This document shows, piece by piece, positions 31,512 through 41,779 of a DNA stretch of 64,000 bases. Made by a program: the position numbers and the translations under genes. The notes beneath the pieces are model-generated. The model was not told the origin of the DNA. It was given only the letters and a program-made list of their open reading frames with translations, and searched no databases. This DNA comes from Flammulina velutipes. Lineage: Eukaryota > Basidiomycota > Agaricomycetes > Agaricales > Physalacriaceae. The stretch spans positions 3,038,001 through 3,102,000 of the forward strand of contig CM022370.1 in the NCBI GenBank assembly GCA_011800155.1. The letters are read 5' to 3'. How positions within the stretch are numbered: position 1 is the first letter of the stretch; each line of letters begins with the position of its first letter.

Positions 31512-32324
31512 ATGATTACCCATTCCTTGCTGGACTATCCGGTTCAGGACTTGATACCACTGTCGACCTACAATATCTTTCGCGTGGGTCACAATAGCCT
31601 CAGAAGCTTTATTGGGGATCGGGTAAGTTCCCTGGCTAAATGCTGGTAGTAGCACTCACCAGTTCAGCATCTCATCGTTTCACCCGCGGTTCACTGGATC
31701 CTCCTGCAACAAGCCAGCCCACTTCGGATCCTGATTGAGCAGATCGAGAACCCACTCTCTTCGGGCCTGTACGCCGGGGAGATGCTGGAAAGTTTCTGTG
31801 GTGAGCTGCTGGCTCATACGGAGAGACACCATCCTACCGGGGTCTTCCACACCATCGACCTCACCTATCGTCGTCAGGTGAGCGAGCTGGAAACCTGAGA
31901 GACAGCAGACTTACCTACCCGTCAGCTACTCATCCGGCTCCTCTACTCCTACGCCATGGGAGGAAAAGACTACGATCCGGGTCCATGGTCCTTTGGGCTG
32001 GACGATGCGCAAATGATGCACGCCCTGCGCGTTCCCAGCTGCCACGATTCCGGTAGGTGCGGGCCCCGTCTTTCCCGACATGTTCTAACGCGAACGACAG
32101 AGATACGGAGAGCCGCGAAAGAACAAGCGCGCAGTCGTATCGCAGCCTACCGTAACGCCCTGGGGGGTGAGATTCCTGTTCCCGATCCGGTCCTCAACGA
32201 CGACCCCCAACGGTATCCTAAAATGGGGGCAAGCCGAACGGAGCACCCTGTTGAGCGTGTTACCAAGCCAAGAGCCTTATGGGCCTTACGGGTCTGGGGG
32301 GAGGGTACTGAGACAGTGTGGTAG
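31512..32324 (+). CDS. Unrecognised 223-aa protein, TE cargo
   Basis: Exons 31512-31622, 31668-31877, 31926-32052 and 32101-32324 sum to 224 codons. The product begins MITHSLLDYPVQDLIPLSTY, has a mostly helical, Leu-rich middle (LLQQASPLRILIEQIENPL; FHTIDLTYRRQLLIRLLYSY) and a basic C-terminal helix (RRAAKEQARSRIAAYRNAL). No domain recognised. Its intact frame through three introns says that it is, or was recently, under selection. Confidence 0.55.
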
Positions 32325-32384
32325 GTAGCGTAGCCAATGCAAATCGTGATTGCGTACAATAGTAGCAAGAAATGTCTAGAGTAT

Positions 32385-33136
32385 CTAAGCGTCGGGGTCG
32401 GGCCAGAAGAAAGCCTCCCACGGGACTGTCACCGGTTGAGGATTGACCGTCCAGCCTTGAGGAGACTGGAAGGGCGGGATGACACTGTGGTTGCGAACAG
32501 CTGGGGCGCAGGAGCATCGGAGTTCGCCGACGTCAAGGCGGACGTGATTGGACTTCCAGGGGTCCAGTTGAGGATTTTGAGTGTAAAAATTGGCGCGCCA
32601 ATTGGCTACAGAGTCACCGTTAAGCACTGGAAGGGCACGGACTGCGTCCAATCGACCAGCACGCACCAACAAAACCCTCATCCAAAAAGATAATCTCGTC
32701 GTTGGGGAGCCGAGATACGCCACTGTACCCTTGGCTCCGGAGTTGCTCCTTGAGACGTTGGAGGTCTCCCGGCGCTAACGATACCTTTTTGGCCACGCTA
32801 AAAATACGTGAGTGGAAGACAAGGCGCTGTCATAGCAAACGTACCTGTTAAAACAAGGGCAGAAACCAGCCCACTTCACCACAATTTGCATGACTTTCCC
32901 CCGCTTGGTGACAGCAACGGGAGCTTCTAAAAGGGGGAGCTACAGCGTTAGAAGCGGAAAGAGGGCTTGAAGTAAACAGACGCACCCCACGTGTATTCGT
33001 TGAGCGGGGAAGACGTCGCCTTCGGAGGTGGTAGCGTGTGGCGGCCGATATCCAGATCGTTCGCGACGGGATCAAAACCCGGCCAAGGATATTCACTCCA
33101 GGGCTCCCGTGTGAAGTCCTTCCGGTCGGTGGCCAT
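32385..33136 (-). CDS. Unrecognised 194-aa protein, TE cargo
   Basis: Exons 33136-32986, 32926-32845, 32797-32667 and 32605-32385 total 195 codons, with clean GTGCGT and GTACGT donors. It begins MATDRKDFTREPWSEYPWPG, contains a possible beta-rich core (KRGKVMQIVVKWAGFCPCFN) and LAPGDLQRLKEQLRSQGY, and ends with a Pro/Trp-rich tail (TVPWEAFFWPDPDA). Not recognised. It is transcribed away from the TET/JBP gene to its right. Confidence 0.55.
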
Positions 33137-33239
33137 GGTGGAGGGAGAAGACCCAGCAAGTTGGTCGTCTTTATGTTGGGACAAGGCCAGGATACCGGTT
33201 CGGTTCAGAAAAGGCCACGCGATGGCCCTGTAGGGGCAT

Positions 33240-33620
33240 ATCGAGCAGCGAGGAAGCGGCGAGTTGCATGACGCCGCCAAGCTCGACAATCCTCCGAGGA
33301 GTATGGACCACGTATTCCGGAATGCACATACAGTGTGCCGGGTTAGGGTATCGTTCACGTTGAGGTACTGCCGGGACGTAAGAAAGAGGATGCGGGATCG
33401 CCGTGTACGGGGAAGCCTGGAAACGGTGAGTTGGATGACGCCGCCCAACCTCACGACGCTCAGACAAGTATTCCGGAACGTGTAAACGGTGCGTCGAATT
33501 ACACCGTCGTGCGCGCAGAGCTAGACCACGATGGTCTGCTCAGCCGACATCCTCGTTCCTCCGGTGAGCCAGACCGCGATGGTCTGCTCAACCGTACACA
33601 CCGTCGCCTGATGTAGCGTT
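33240..33620. repeat. Diverged local duplications upstream of the TET/JBP gene
   Basis: GACCACGATGGTCTGCTCAG at 33523 recurs with one or two changes at 33571. A longer unit with GGCGAGTTGCATGACGCCGCC (33259) and ...GTATTCCGGAAT recurs at about 33427 as GGTGAGTTGGATGACGCCGCC ... GTATTCCGGAAC. Confidence 0.7.
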
Positions 33621-33779
33621 CCGTGCTGGAGGTCTGTGCTGAACGTGCTTGGGTAAGAGCGAAACGTGTTACGGTCGATCAAGGTCTAGATTGGTTTATT
33701 AATAACCCTCATAATTAAAACACAAATATTGTACTCTTTAAAAACCATACTGACTAGGCTGCTGGCGGACGCCAAACGC

Positions 33780-34925
33780 ATGACAACCACGGAACGTCGC
33801 AAAGGGAAGACTCGACGCAGTAAATCGAAACCCGGGAAGCGGCCCGCGAAGACGAAACGCTGGTTGGAATACTCGCGTGCCCGAATTAGGGAGCATTCCG
33901 GTCAGTGATCGACATCCATTGAGAGCTCCCAATTGATCAGGCTGCCACTTAGTCGTGTTCACGGTGGATGAACACCCGTCCCACTTCCTGGGTGGCGTCA
34001 AGTGCCAACAGACGGTTCGAGACAGCATCGAGACACTCTACCCAGGCGTCCGACCCGCCGAGCTTCCTAAGGCCTGGGAAGACGATTTCACCACCGTCTC
34101 ATTCTCTCTGACGCCAGAAATGAACGAGGCGGATCGCCTGTCTGGGTTGGTGACACCTCCTTCGGTCTTGGTCCAACGCTACGACAGTGTTTACGACGAG
34201 TGGGTCTGTGCGCGATTTGTTGAATTGTACGACGCGTTCTTAGACACCGCGCCCGTGCATAAAGCTAAAAAAGCTGATCCCCGCTCTTCCACCTTGGCTT
34301 TCCATCTCGGTATCTGGCAGTTCACCAGCGCTCGGCAGAAAATTACCCGGGAGTCCCGCGAGCAGACGCCGCAAGCTATCAAGGCTATGGACGACCTATT
34401 GCTGTTTATCAAATCCCACATCGTTCCCAAAATCAACAACCGACTCCTCTATGATTTTCCCGATCAGTGGAGACGCGCACTTAAGTGAGTCCTTGTTCCC
34501 TTTCTTATTGCTTACTGAACCTGTATGTTTCTAGAGTCCGGCAGCGACTTCGACGGAACGCTAGCATCTTGAAGAAGTTGACTCTGCGTCCCGCTTTGGA
34601 TCTCGGTCCGGCCATTTGCTCCATTGCAATCAAGGACGGGTCGAGTGAGATCCTTCATTTGGATTTCTCCGACGATCCAGCTTTTCTGACGTGGATTTTC
34701 GTGGCCGGCTCATTTGTGGGAGGGGATTTCTGCTCCCCCCAACTCGGGAGACGCTTCCCTATCAGGCCTGGACAGCTATTCGCAGTACGTGCACGTTATG
34801 TTGTGCACTGTAGCGCACCTTACCAGGGGAGGAGGGTGGTCATGACGGGTTTTATGGAGGCTACGTTGCTACGGAAGGCTGACCGAGATGTCCTCCTCAG
34901 CGAGGGGATCGTGGAGCTTTCATAG
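33780..34925 (+). CDS. Fungal TET/JBP-like 2-oxoglutarate/Fe(II) dioxygenase
   Basis: Exons 33780-33900, 33953-34484 and 34535-34925 give 348 codons (347 aa). The N-terminus is very basic (RRKGKTRRSKSKPGKRPAK), fitting nuclear, DNA-bound action. The C-terminal third has the double-stranded beta-helix signature: ILHLDFSDDP with the iron ligands H259 and D261, GSFVGGDFCSPQLG, the FPIRPGQLFAVRA strand, the distal ligand H309 in RYVVHCSAP, and GRR (317-318) for the 2-oxoglutarate carboxylate. This is the arrangement of the basidiomycete TET/JBP family, whose members oxidise 5-methylcytosine (or thymine) in DNA; TET/JBP genes are expanded in mushrooms and linked to KDZ transposons. Upstream codons (LLADAKR) are open, so a further 5' exon is possible. 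All catalytic residues look intact. Confidence 0.75.
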
Positions 34926-35030
34926 ACAGTTATACACTAATTATACTGCGCTCTTTGTTTTCTAAAATCCTTATACCGTACACTGAGTAGCAAGAAATAG
35001 GTAATACATTGCAAGAACTATGTTAAACTA

Positions 35031-38000
35031 TCAAGCTAGCGAGAGAGCCAGTATAGTAGCACGAAAATCATCAAAAGCCCGTTGCCACGTCGTCAACTCC
35101 ATGCTCGAACAGCCCCAGTGGAATAGACCCAAAGTTAGTGCGATTAGCCCGTGCTCGCCACCACAACGGAGGGCGGAGAGTGCTCGGCCGTCTCTGCTCG
35201 TTGAGGGCGAAGGTGCGCTGGGTCCGTCCGGTTGAACTGCCTTCCACCAACCAAGCCACTTCTCAGAGTAATCCTTAGCATCCCCCTCCAAGATTTTGAC
35301 AGGTCGAGAGAAGTCGTAGCCTTCCGACATCCAGGTAACCAGTTGGACGGGCCGGTCGTCGTAAGGTTTCAGTTTTTTCTGAAAGATCCTTGAGTTACTG
35401 GTAGGAAAGGGAAGCGGAACCGGACAAACCGTATATTTTGGGTCTTCTTCCACAATCTTGATCTCTAATTCCCTCAACGCCAGGATCAGTCTATCCCAGA
35501 AGTCCGCGGATTCGCCCATGCATACTCCCCGCAAACCCTGAATGAGGCGCTGAAGCAAAGGCGAAAGCGTGTCCTGTTGGGCGGCGACGACAATCCGGCG
35601 AACTGGTCTGCGGGGAAGCTCTTCAGTTGGCGATGGAGGCAGCAGTTCGTGAGTTTTTTTGCTGCGTGGTCGAACGGCCTTCGGTTTTCGCTTGCGCTTT
35701 GTAGCTGGGTGCACGTCAAACGATACCTGCGGCTCTGGTTCCGGCTCCGGCTCCGGCTCCTGCGCCACATCGCGATCGGATAGATGTCCTGGTGCGGCGA
35801 CGGTGTGGTGATGAGCCTGTTCGCGGGGAGGCTGCAAGTCTAGCATACGGGATGGCCAGACAGGTGGGTTTTGACCGTTAGAAGCAGGCGGAAAGTTGAA
35901 GTCCAGGAGCGGGGTTGAAGCCGGGGCCCCCTCGGAAGACATGAAAGACCCAAAAGACCCAAAATTATCCTGGTTCGCAGAGACATTGTTAAGATGCGTG
36001 GAGGCGCTGTGAAGATTTTCTGGAGTCGGATTTTGGCCATACAAATGCACGAGCTGGTAGACCGCCGGGGGATACGAGATGAGGTGATTGAGAGACCAAG
36101 ACGGAGAGGGACCAATCCTGGGGACAGTGGGATAGACCGGAGTCAACGGAAGCGTCTGGGATGAAAATGGTGTGACGGGCTGATTAAATACCGACGGGCC
36201 GCCGTAAGAGGGACGCTGGCGGCTGTCAACAGGAAATAAAGCCTGGGAGAAGGAGCCAGGAGGGGGACTGTGGGCCGATTGTGCTCCGAATGAGCGCTGG
36301 CTTTCGTGAAAGATATTGGCGGAGTAAAAGACGGGCGGTTCCGAACTAGTCGGTGCTGCTTGTGTGGCGAAGGGGGGGCTGTAATCATGGCTCTCCAGCA
36401 GGGATTTAAAGAGCCCACTCCTCTGGGAATCGTCGAGAGCGGAGGCGGTGAAGTCCAGGTAACCTAGGGGGATCGAGTGGTCGTAGTTGGCGTCTACCTG
36501 TACAGAGGGGGGGGGGAGTGGTTGGGGGATCGACAGTGGCGTAGAGCCCAGTACGTTTCTTCCAAGCTCGGCTAAGCTGCCTGCTGCCGGGTGGATGGGT
36601 TCACCGGAAACGGGCTGCCCCCTGACCAGAGGATGTCCTACATCCGAAGAAGCAATACTTGTAGAGCTCGACGGTACGGAGGCTGTTGAGCGCTGAGCAT
36701 CACGAGATTGGACTTGACTCGCTTCTGTAGCATACGAGTTAACCGGCGCGTTACATTAACCGAATAGGTGACAACTTACTGTAGCACGTCAGCGCGTACT
36801 CTCTAAAGGGTCGCTCAACGCGTGCCTCAAAATCTGGATAGGCATCCATAAACGTTTGTTCATTGGGGTTCGTGGCGCCGTGACATATCCTAAAGGTTTA
36901 TTTAGTCACCAACAACTGAGACTTTGGCTGTACTTACATTTCGGTTGCCAAATGCCCCTCCCCATCCGGACCAGCCATGATCAAAAAGCAAGTATGGCCT
37001 GTTTGGCTAACCACAGACTCGAGGAACTGATGGGCGTGGACTGGGAGTCCTACAAGATTGCTGGAAGAAACGTTAGTTTGATGGAAGCGACTAGGGTGGA
37101 GCCAACGTACTGCTTGAGAACTTCGTTGGAGATCGGTTCCCGTGCAGACTGGGGATTTAGCTTCTTTCTCTTCTCTTCTGTCTTGGCTGCCTGCCGCGCT
37201 GCCGCGCTCGCTGCTTTCTCCGCTTCAGCGGCGTCGTTCCAGCGTTGTTGGTCGTCGGAAGGCAAGGCCTCGAAGGCTAACGCGGTGGCTGTATTGCGGA
37301 CATGGACGGGGGCCGGAGGCGCTGGCTTCAGGGAGTGCGCCGCTGCCAAGGCTTCCAACTGGGCCAACGATTCTGGGGTAGGAATGCGACCGATGTCGCA
37401 GAGTTGAGAAGTATCGATTAGAGCCTTCGTTAGGACCTGGATTAGGTTGGCTTTTTTAACAAGCATAAGGGCCCGTGGTTCGTACACGTCTCGGAAAGAC
37501 GAGTAGTGATCTTTGGAAAATAGCTCTTGACTCGTATGGGAACACTGTCTTTTCTTGGGGCCCTTTGCCGTGATCAATGTGAGACCGACTTTGCGTTTAT
37601 TGTGGTTGTTGAAATACCATCGAAGACGCTATGACCACCCATCAGTTGACGGTTCCGTAAAGAGAGTGTAGATAGCGATCATACCTTTCGAATCCGGGTG
37701 AGAGTGCTATCTTGGGGGCCAGACTTGACAATCTCCACATCAGGAATGTCATTTAGTCGAAGTGTGCTAAAGTCCTGAGAGATTGAGGGGCATTCGGCAT
37801 TCCAGGGGGTCCCATGGGTTTTTTGTTGAATTGTTCGACCAACGAACGCGGGCTCCAACGCGTGAGAAACTCGGTATCAATCATTCGGAAGAAAAGCACG
37901 GCCCCACCCACGATAGTCTTAGCCTCTAGGTATGCTGGCTGCTTGGAGTCTAGGTATAAGCGTTGTTCGTCGGTCGACCACCGGCGGCCGTCGAGTTTCG

Positions 38001-38058
38001 CTGGAATAGCAATGACCGGGACCGTGGGGACATCAGCAGTCATAGGATTGGCGTCCAT
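35031..38058 (-). CDS. Large TE-associated basidiomycete protein (about 900 aa), one apparent frameshift
   Basis: From ATG 38058 (MDANPMTADVPTVPVIAIPA) the exons run leftwards through RIRKRLRWYFNNHNKRKVG (introns near 37640-37690), an Ala/Glu-rich helix, HNLVGLPVHAHQFLESVV (GTACGT...CCAG intron near 37065-37115), ICHGATNPNEQTF...RPFREYALTCYK (introns near 36900 and 36730-36780) and a long Pro/Ser-rich exon 36728-35031 with an (EP)n run and a C-terminal block (WLGWWKAVQPDGP; LIALTLGLFHWG). The WYFNNH segment and the C-terminal W..LQP block recur in many uncharacterised mushroom repeat-linked proteins. Near 37805-37830 one base must be added (an A run or the GGGACCCCC stretch) to keep NKK...GTPWNAECPSISQDF in frame, so it is either broken or misassembled there. 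Role unknown; transcribed convergently with TET/JBP. Confidence 0.6.
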
Positions 38059-38485
38059 GGAGATAGACGGCCCTACTAACGGAAGGTGAGTTTCGGCAGT
38101 GAGGAGACGTGGGGAGACGTGGGGGAGGTGTGGGGAAAGACAACTTTACCTGGACGTGCAACCAGAGGCGGGGAAAAGAGAAAAGCAGGTAACAGTTTCT
38201 ACGCTGGGAGACAAGGTTTTCTCATGCAAAAATTTGAACAGTGGCGGGAATGTCTTCTATTTTTAGATACCCGTGTTCCTAAATGCACGACACCGTGTTT
38301 AGATACACCATCGTTGTGCTAAATGCATCCCCCTGAGCGGGGTCATCAACTGTAAACGCCTTGGGATTGCTCGTGTTGATAGGTTGGCCTGCTAAGTGTC
38401 TATATTTCTGCATGCACTTTCGTGCTAACACCCAGATCAGTCAGTGCTCTCAAATATATATTTTTCTGCTTTAACCACATCCTAG

Positions 38486-39305
38486 TTGAGTGCACGTCAA
38501 TCCCAGAAACGGCGTCTCGGACTATACACATTTCCTGGTAATCGACGTATTCGGGTGTTTCCGCAGATAGCCTTCCGATATTTTTCCTGCCACCTTGTAC
38601 GGACGTCTCGGAATCAACCTAATACAGCTCTCTTCAGACTCTCTCAAACCGACCACCATGTCCCGATTGTGAGGACGCTTTCTCCCGCCCAACCTGTCTC
38701 TAACTCACTCCGTATTGTCAGCTACCCTTTCAGTGGGCAACGTCTCGCATTCTTGAGGGAGCGATGGTATGTATACCTAAAGCTATGGGCTAAAAACGAC
38801 ATCGAGATGACCAACATGCTGGCGGTTTATAGTTCGTGATATACGTTGCTGGTCTACTCAATTACTAACACAATGCTCAGTCAGCGCTACATTCGTGGCA
38901 AAATTCCACTGGTGGATACCGTTGGATGAGGACCTCGATCCTAATGCAGTTTACGACGAGACTTCCTTGCCTGCGACCACCCTTTCTCGCAAGAGGGACA
39001 TGCAACGGGACATTGTGGAGGTGAGTTGGGTCATTTTCCGTCTTCATCACATTACCAAACGTGATATTTAGAAAGTGCTGGGATGGTTGGCTTTTATGGT
39101 TGCTCGACACAACGTGGAACATAAAATTTTGTTGTTCGAAGCTCAGTTCGGTGTTATGTTCTGCGCCGTTGATCACGCTCAGCCTTGCCGCATTGCAGGC
39201 ACCCGCCAAGTAGTCGAGTTTGCCAACGCCATGTCACCTCCCCAGGCCCACACAGTACGCCCCTTGCCGGAGGATTTCAGAGTTGAGATGGAACGTTGGC
39301 TTTAG
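38486..39305 (+). CDS. Unrecognised TE cargo protein (about 216 aa)
   Basis: Exons 38486-38766, 38885-39020 and 39072-39305 sum to 217 codons; the first exon may instead begin at an acceptor (CCTAG before 38486), as no ATG opens it. Recognisable segments are FVAKFHWWIPLDEDLDPNAV and VLGWLAFMVARHNVEHKILL. The second intron has a TTACTAAC branch point. Divergent from the 900-aa gene, with about 430 bp between. No known domain. Confidence 0.45.
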
Positions 39306-39439
39306 TGGGCTGTCCGTATTAGACTTGGCCTAAAATGTAGTTTTTGGTGGGCAATTGAGAGACACTGTCGTTCTACGGTAAATAGACGCTGCGGGAGCGG
39401 CTGTTTGGAGTGAAAGAAAGAGTAAATGCCGGGATAGAT

Positions 39440-39620
39440 GACCTGTTAGCAATAAATATACATCTAGTGTGGTTATACGCAGATATATCTTCTGTCATTA
39501 TAACCACGCTCTAACTGTACGTTACCCTCCTGTTAGCAACGACGAATATACATCTGGTGTGGTTATGCTCGTATACGTATTCTGCCGTTTTAACCATGCT
39601 CTAACTGTACACTTCCCTCA
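39440..39620. repeat. 87-bp tandem repeat
   Basis: CCTGTTAGCAA..AATATACATCT.GTGTGGTTAT and CTCTAACTGTAC at 39442-39524 recur at 39529-39614 with scattered changes. Position near the right end of the putative giant element suggests subterminal repeats. Confidence 0.8.
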
Positions 39621-40182
39621 CGGAGTTCAATCAATTCCCGCGTCCGTAGTGCATTCCACTCCTTGCCCAGTTAAAGGCCTTGAGGCTTTCCACGTCCCCT
39701 CCCCACCTATCCCCCGTCGAATCCTCATACGCGGTAAGTCTCCCTTTTTTTTATAGATTCGAGAGACAGTCTGAAAGGTGATATTTGTCCAGCAAGCATG
39801 GATCTCCGTGACGATTTCGTGTTGGTGACACCCGGACGCTACTCTGCCCAAACGACAAGAATCTTATCCTTGGAGCGGAGGTCGGACAGGTTGATGAAGA
39901 AAAAATTGCGTTTCATGGCGTTTATTCGGGAGCGCTGTCGTCGGATGTCGGGTGGAATACCGGACACGGAAATCGCAACAGTTGTGGTGAGACACAGTGA
40001 GTAGAAGAAAGACGAACACACTACGCGCTGCTAACTGGAACTCTAGAATGCGATGTTTGCAACGTCCAAGTAGACGCTCTCCGAGAACGGTGGCGTGCAG
40101 CAGTGGAAGCCAGAGAAAGGGCGCTGGATGACGCCCGAGCCGTAAAAAGATGGAAAGATCGAATTTTGTTTTCACAGGCATA
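39565..40182 (+). CDS. Small coiled-coil protein, TE cargo
   Basis: Exon candidates 39565-39734 (ending PRRILIR), 39795-40003 (SMDLRDDFVLVTPGRY ... RMSGGIPDTEIATVVVRH) and 40045-40182 (CDVCNVQVDALRERWRA ... LFSQA-stop) join in frame with GTAAGT and GTGAGT donors. The last exon is a charged helix (ARERALDDARAVKRWKDRI). The first exon start is uncertain. Not recognised. Confidence 0.45.
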
Positions 40183-40695
40183 ACGTAGTGTTATTTGTAA
40201 CCTTCGGGAACGCAGTAACGCAGTCGTTATTGTCGATTTGAGTGTTCGCATCATCTGCAGTCTCCGAGACTGCTACAACGACGATGCAGACATAAGCCAG
40301 GATGTCGATAAAAAAGAAGCCATTTTGATGGAGGCACAGAACATATCTAGATTGATAGAGCGCAACACACAGTAACCCCGAGTGTCCCGGAGCGTTGTCG
40401 ATGAGAGACTTAGCGAATGACCGAGAAGCGCCAAGGACAGTTCAGTCAACATCATCGATTCCTCATCAATTGATTCCATCGAGGATCAGGCGATCGAGAT
40501 CCAGCTGGAAATCGGGAACATGTGGAGAGAGACCTAAAGAGGCAAGGAGGCGGCAGAGCGGGAAGTTCCCACAACCCCAGGTACAGCACAGCTAACCCTT
40601 GTAAAGACCCATTACCCAGCTGTGCTTATTGGAACAAAAAATACATTTCCGACTGCGTCCTTATAACCAAACAAAGTGTATTGCCCCTACCTTAG

Positions 40696-41595
40696 GTGGT
40701 GAGAATACATTGCCAGTTCAAAGATCCGCCTCGTGATTATATCCCGGCCTTTGGCTTCAAAGAAGCTTTGCCTGTTGGGGTTCATATCCCGTTGCAGAAC
40801 AACCACTTTGTGATAGCCTACCGGGATTTGGGTATCATGTAAGATGTCTCCCTCTGTACCCTTCGTGTTGGCTCAACTCTTCACTTAGGTGCTATCGCAT
40901 GACGGGTGCTTCCGCGTATACATGCTGGACCATACCCCCTGAACGTCGTATGTATGTACATCAAATTTTCGTTGACGATGGCTCAAAATTCATGTTATTC
41001 TCTAGCGGGCTGTCGGCAATCTCACCAGATGGTACACTTATCGCCGCCTGGAATCTCTATAACGGAGTCGATATCTATAGCTTATCCGAACGCGCCCCAA
41101 TAGACACCTTCCTCATGCTCGACCAATTTCCGGACGACGGCAATATTCTGATTGACCTGCATTTCATCAATGACGGGGAAGACATTGTGGTCGGCAGCAG
41201 CAATGGGAAACCACAAATCATTGACGCTCTCACCGGAACTGTCCGACAGACTCTGTATCATTCTCAAAGTGAGTTGTCGCGAGTTGCTGTAGTTATGGTA
41301 AGATGACATCATCTGTTTCAGCCAACCACAGAGTGCCACACGTGGTAAGACTTCAACATTCCTAATCTGCACGCGGGTAACAGACTTTACACAGGCTTAT
41401 ACGTCCTACCGTAGTGTGCGATATATCGCTACTGCTGATATTGAACTTGGACTCCAAACAAGTATCAAGGTGTGGGTTAGCAAGCCTATCACCTCCACGT
41501 CAGTCTTCTGGGGCTATATGCAAGTCAGTGGTCCTTGTGCCTACATTGTCTCCCATCTCAGAGTACCGTCTAGAAGCTTCCGGATTTCTTCATGA
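40696..41595 (+). CDS. WD40-repeat protein, exons 3-6 (gene begins at 20623)
   Basis: Exons 40696-40838, 40889-41268, 41322-41344 and 41395-41595 total 249 codons; with exons 1-2 the protein is 390 aa. The first exon opens after ACCTTAG with VVRIHCQFKDPPRDY, in phase 0 with the HGKD end of exon 2. WD40 strands include LSAISPDGTLIAAWNLYNGVDIYSL-type and FINDGEDIVVGSSNGKPQIID-type repeats. The frame ends at a TGA (41593-41595) that overlaps an ATG for a 60-aa frame (41592-41774) with a Gly-zipper hydrophobic stretch (GLLGLAVGAILGCLLG) and an amphipathic tail. Related mushroom WD40 proteins end in such a membrane segment, so a one-base shift there may have removed it. No 5' half of the gene exists next to these exons. 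Confidence 0.7.
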
Positions 41596-41779
41596 TCAAG
41601 AGAGCGGGCTTGCTGGGGCTTGCCGTTGGTGCAATTCTAGGGTGTCTTTTAGGATGCCTTTTGGGTAGGAATGATGCCTTGCTAGATGATGGGAAGTTCT
41701 ACGTGAAAGACAATTTCCTGACGCCTATAGGCTCCTTTCTACGGTGGCTTGCCGACAAGGTAGCAGATCTTTGAATATA

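Larger units (their letters stand above)
21212..40683. mobile_element. Giant KDZ-type DNA transposon with TET/JBP and other cargo, inside an intron of the WD40 gene
   Basis: The WD40 coding sequence stops at 21098 and resumes at 40696 in phase 0. Near both ends of the gap imperfect inverted repeats can be seen: CAATACA at 21212 against TGTATTG at 40677-40683; ATAAGCACA at 21265-21273 against its complement around 40620-40628; GGGTAAT at 21287-21293 against ATTACCC at 40611-40617, with T/A-rich segments between in the same order. Ends are therefore approximate and no target-site duplication was proved. Inside are an intact KDZ transposase (+, 22500-26230), a TET/JBP-like oxygenase (+, 33780-34925) and at least eight other genes on both strands, plus tandem repeats at 26207, 28180, 31071 and 39442. 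KDZ elements (Kyakuja-Dileera-Zisupton) are large and often linked to TET/JBP genes in basidiomycetes. It could instead be several nested insertions. Confidence 0.6.

Noticed and set aside
35031..36146. A separate 371-aa gene starting at 36146
   Set aside because: The frame is open far upstream of that point and there is no ATG there (TTG); upstream exons with conserved blocks splice onto it, so it is the last exon of a larger gene.
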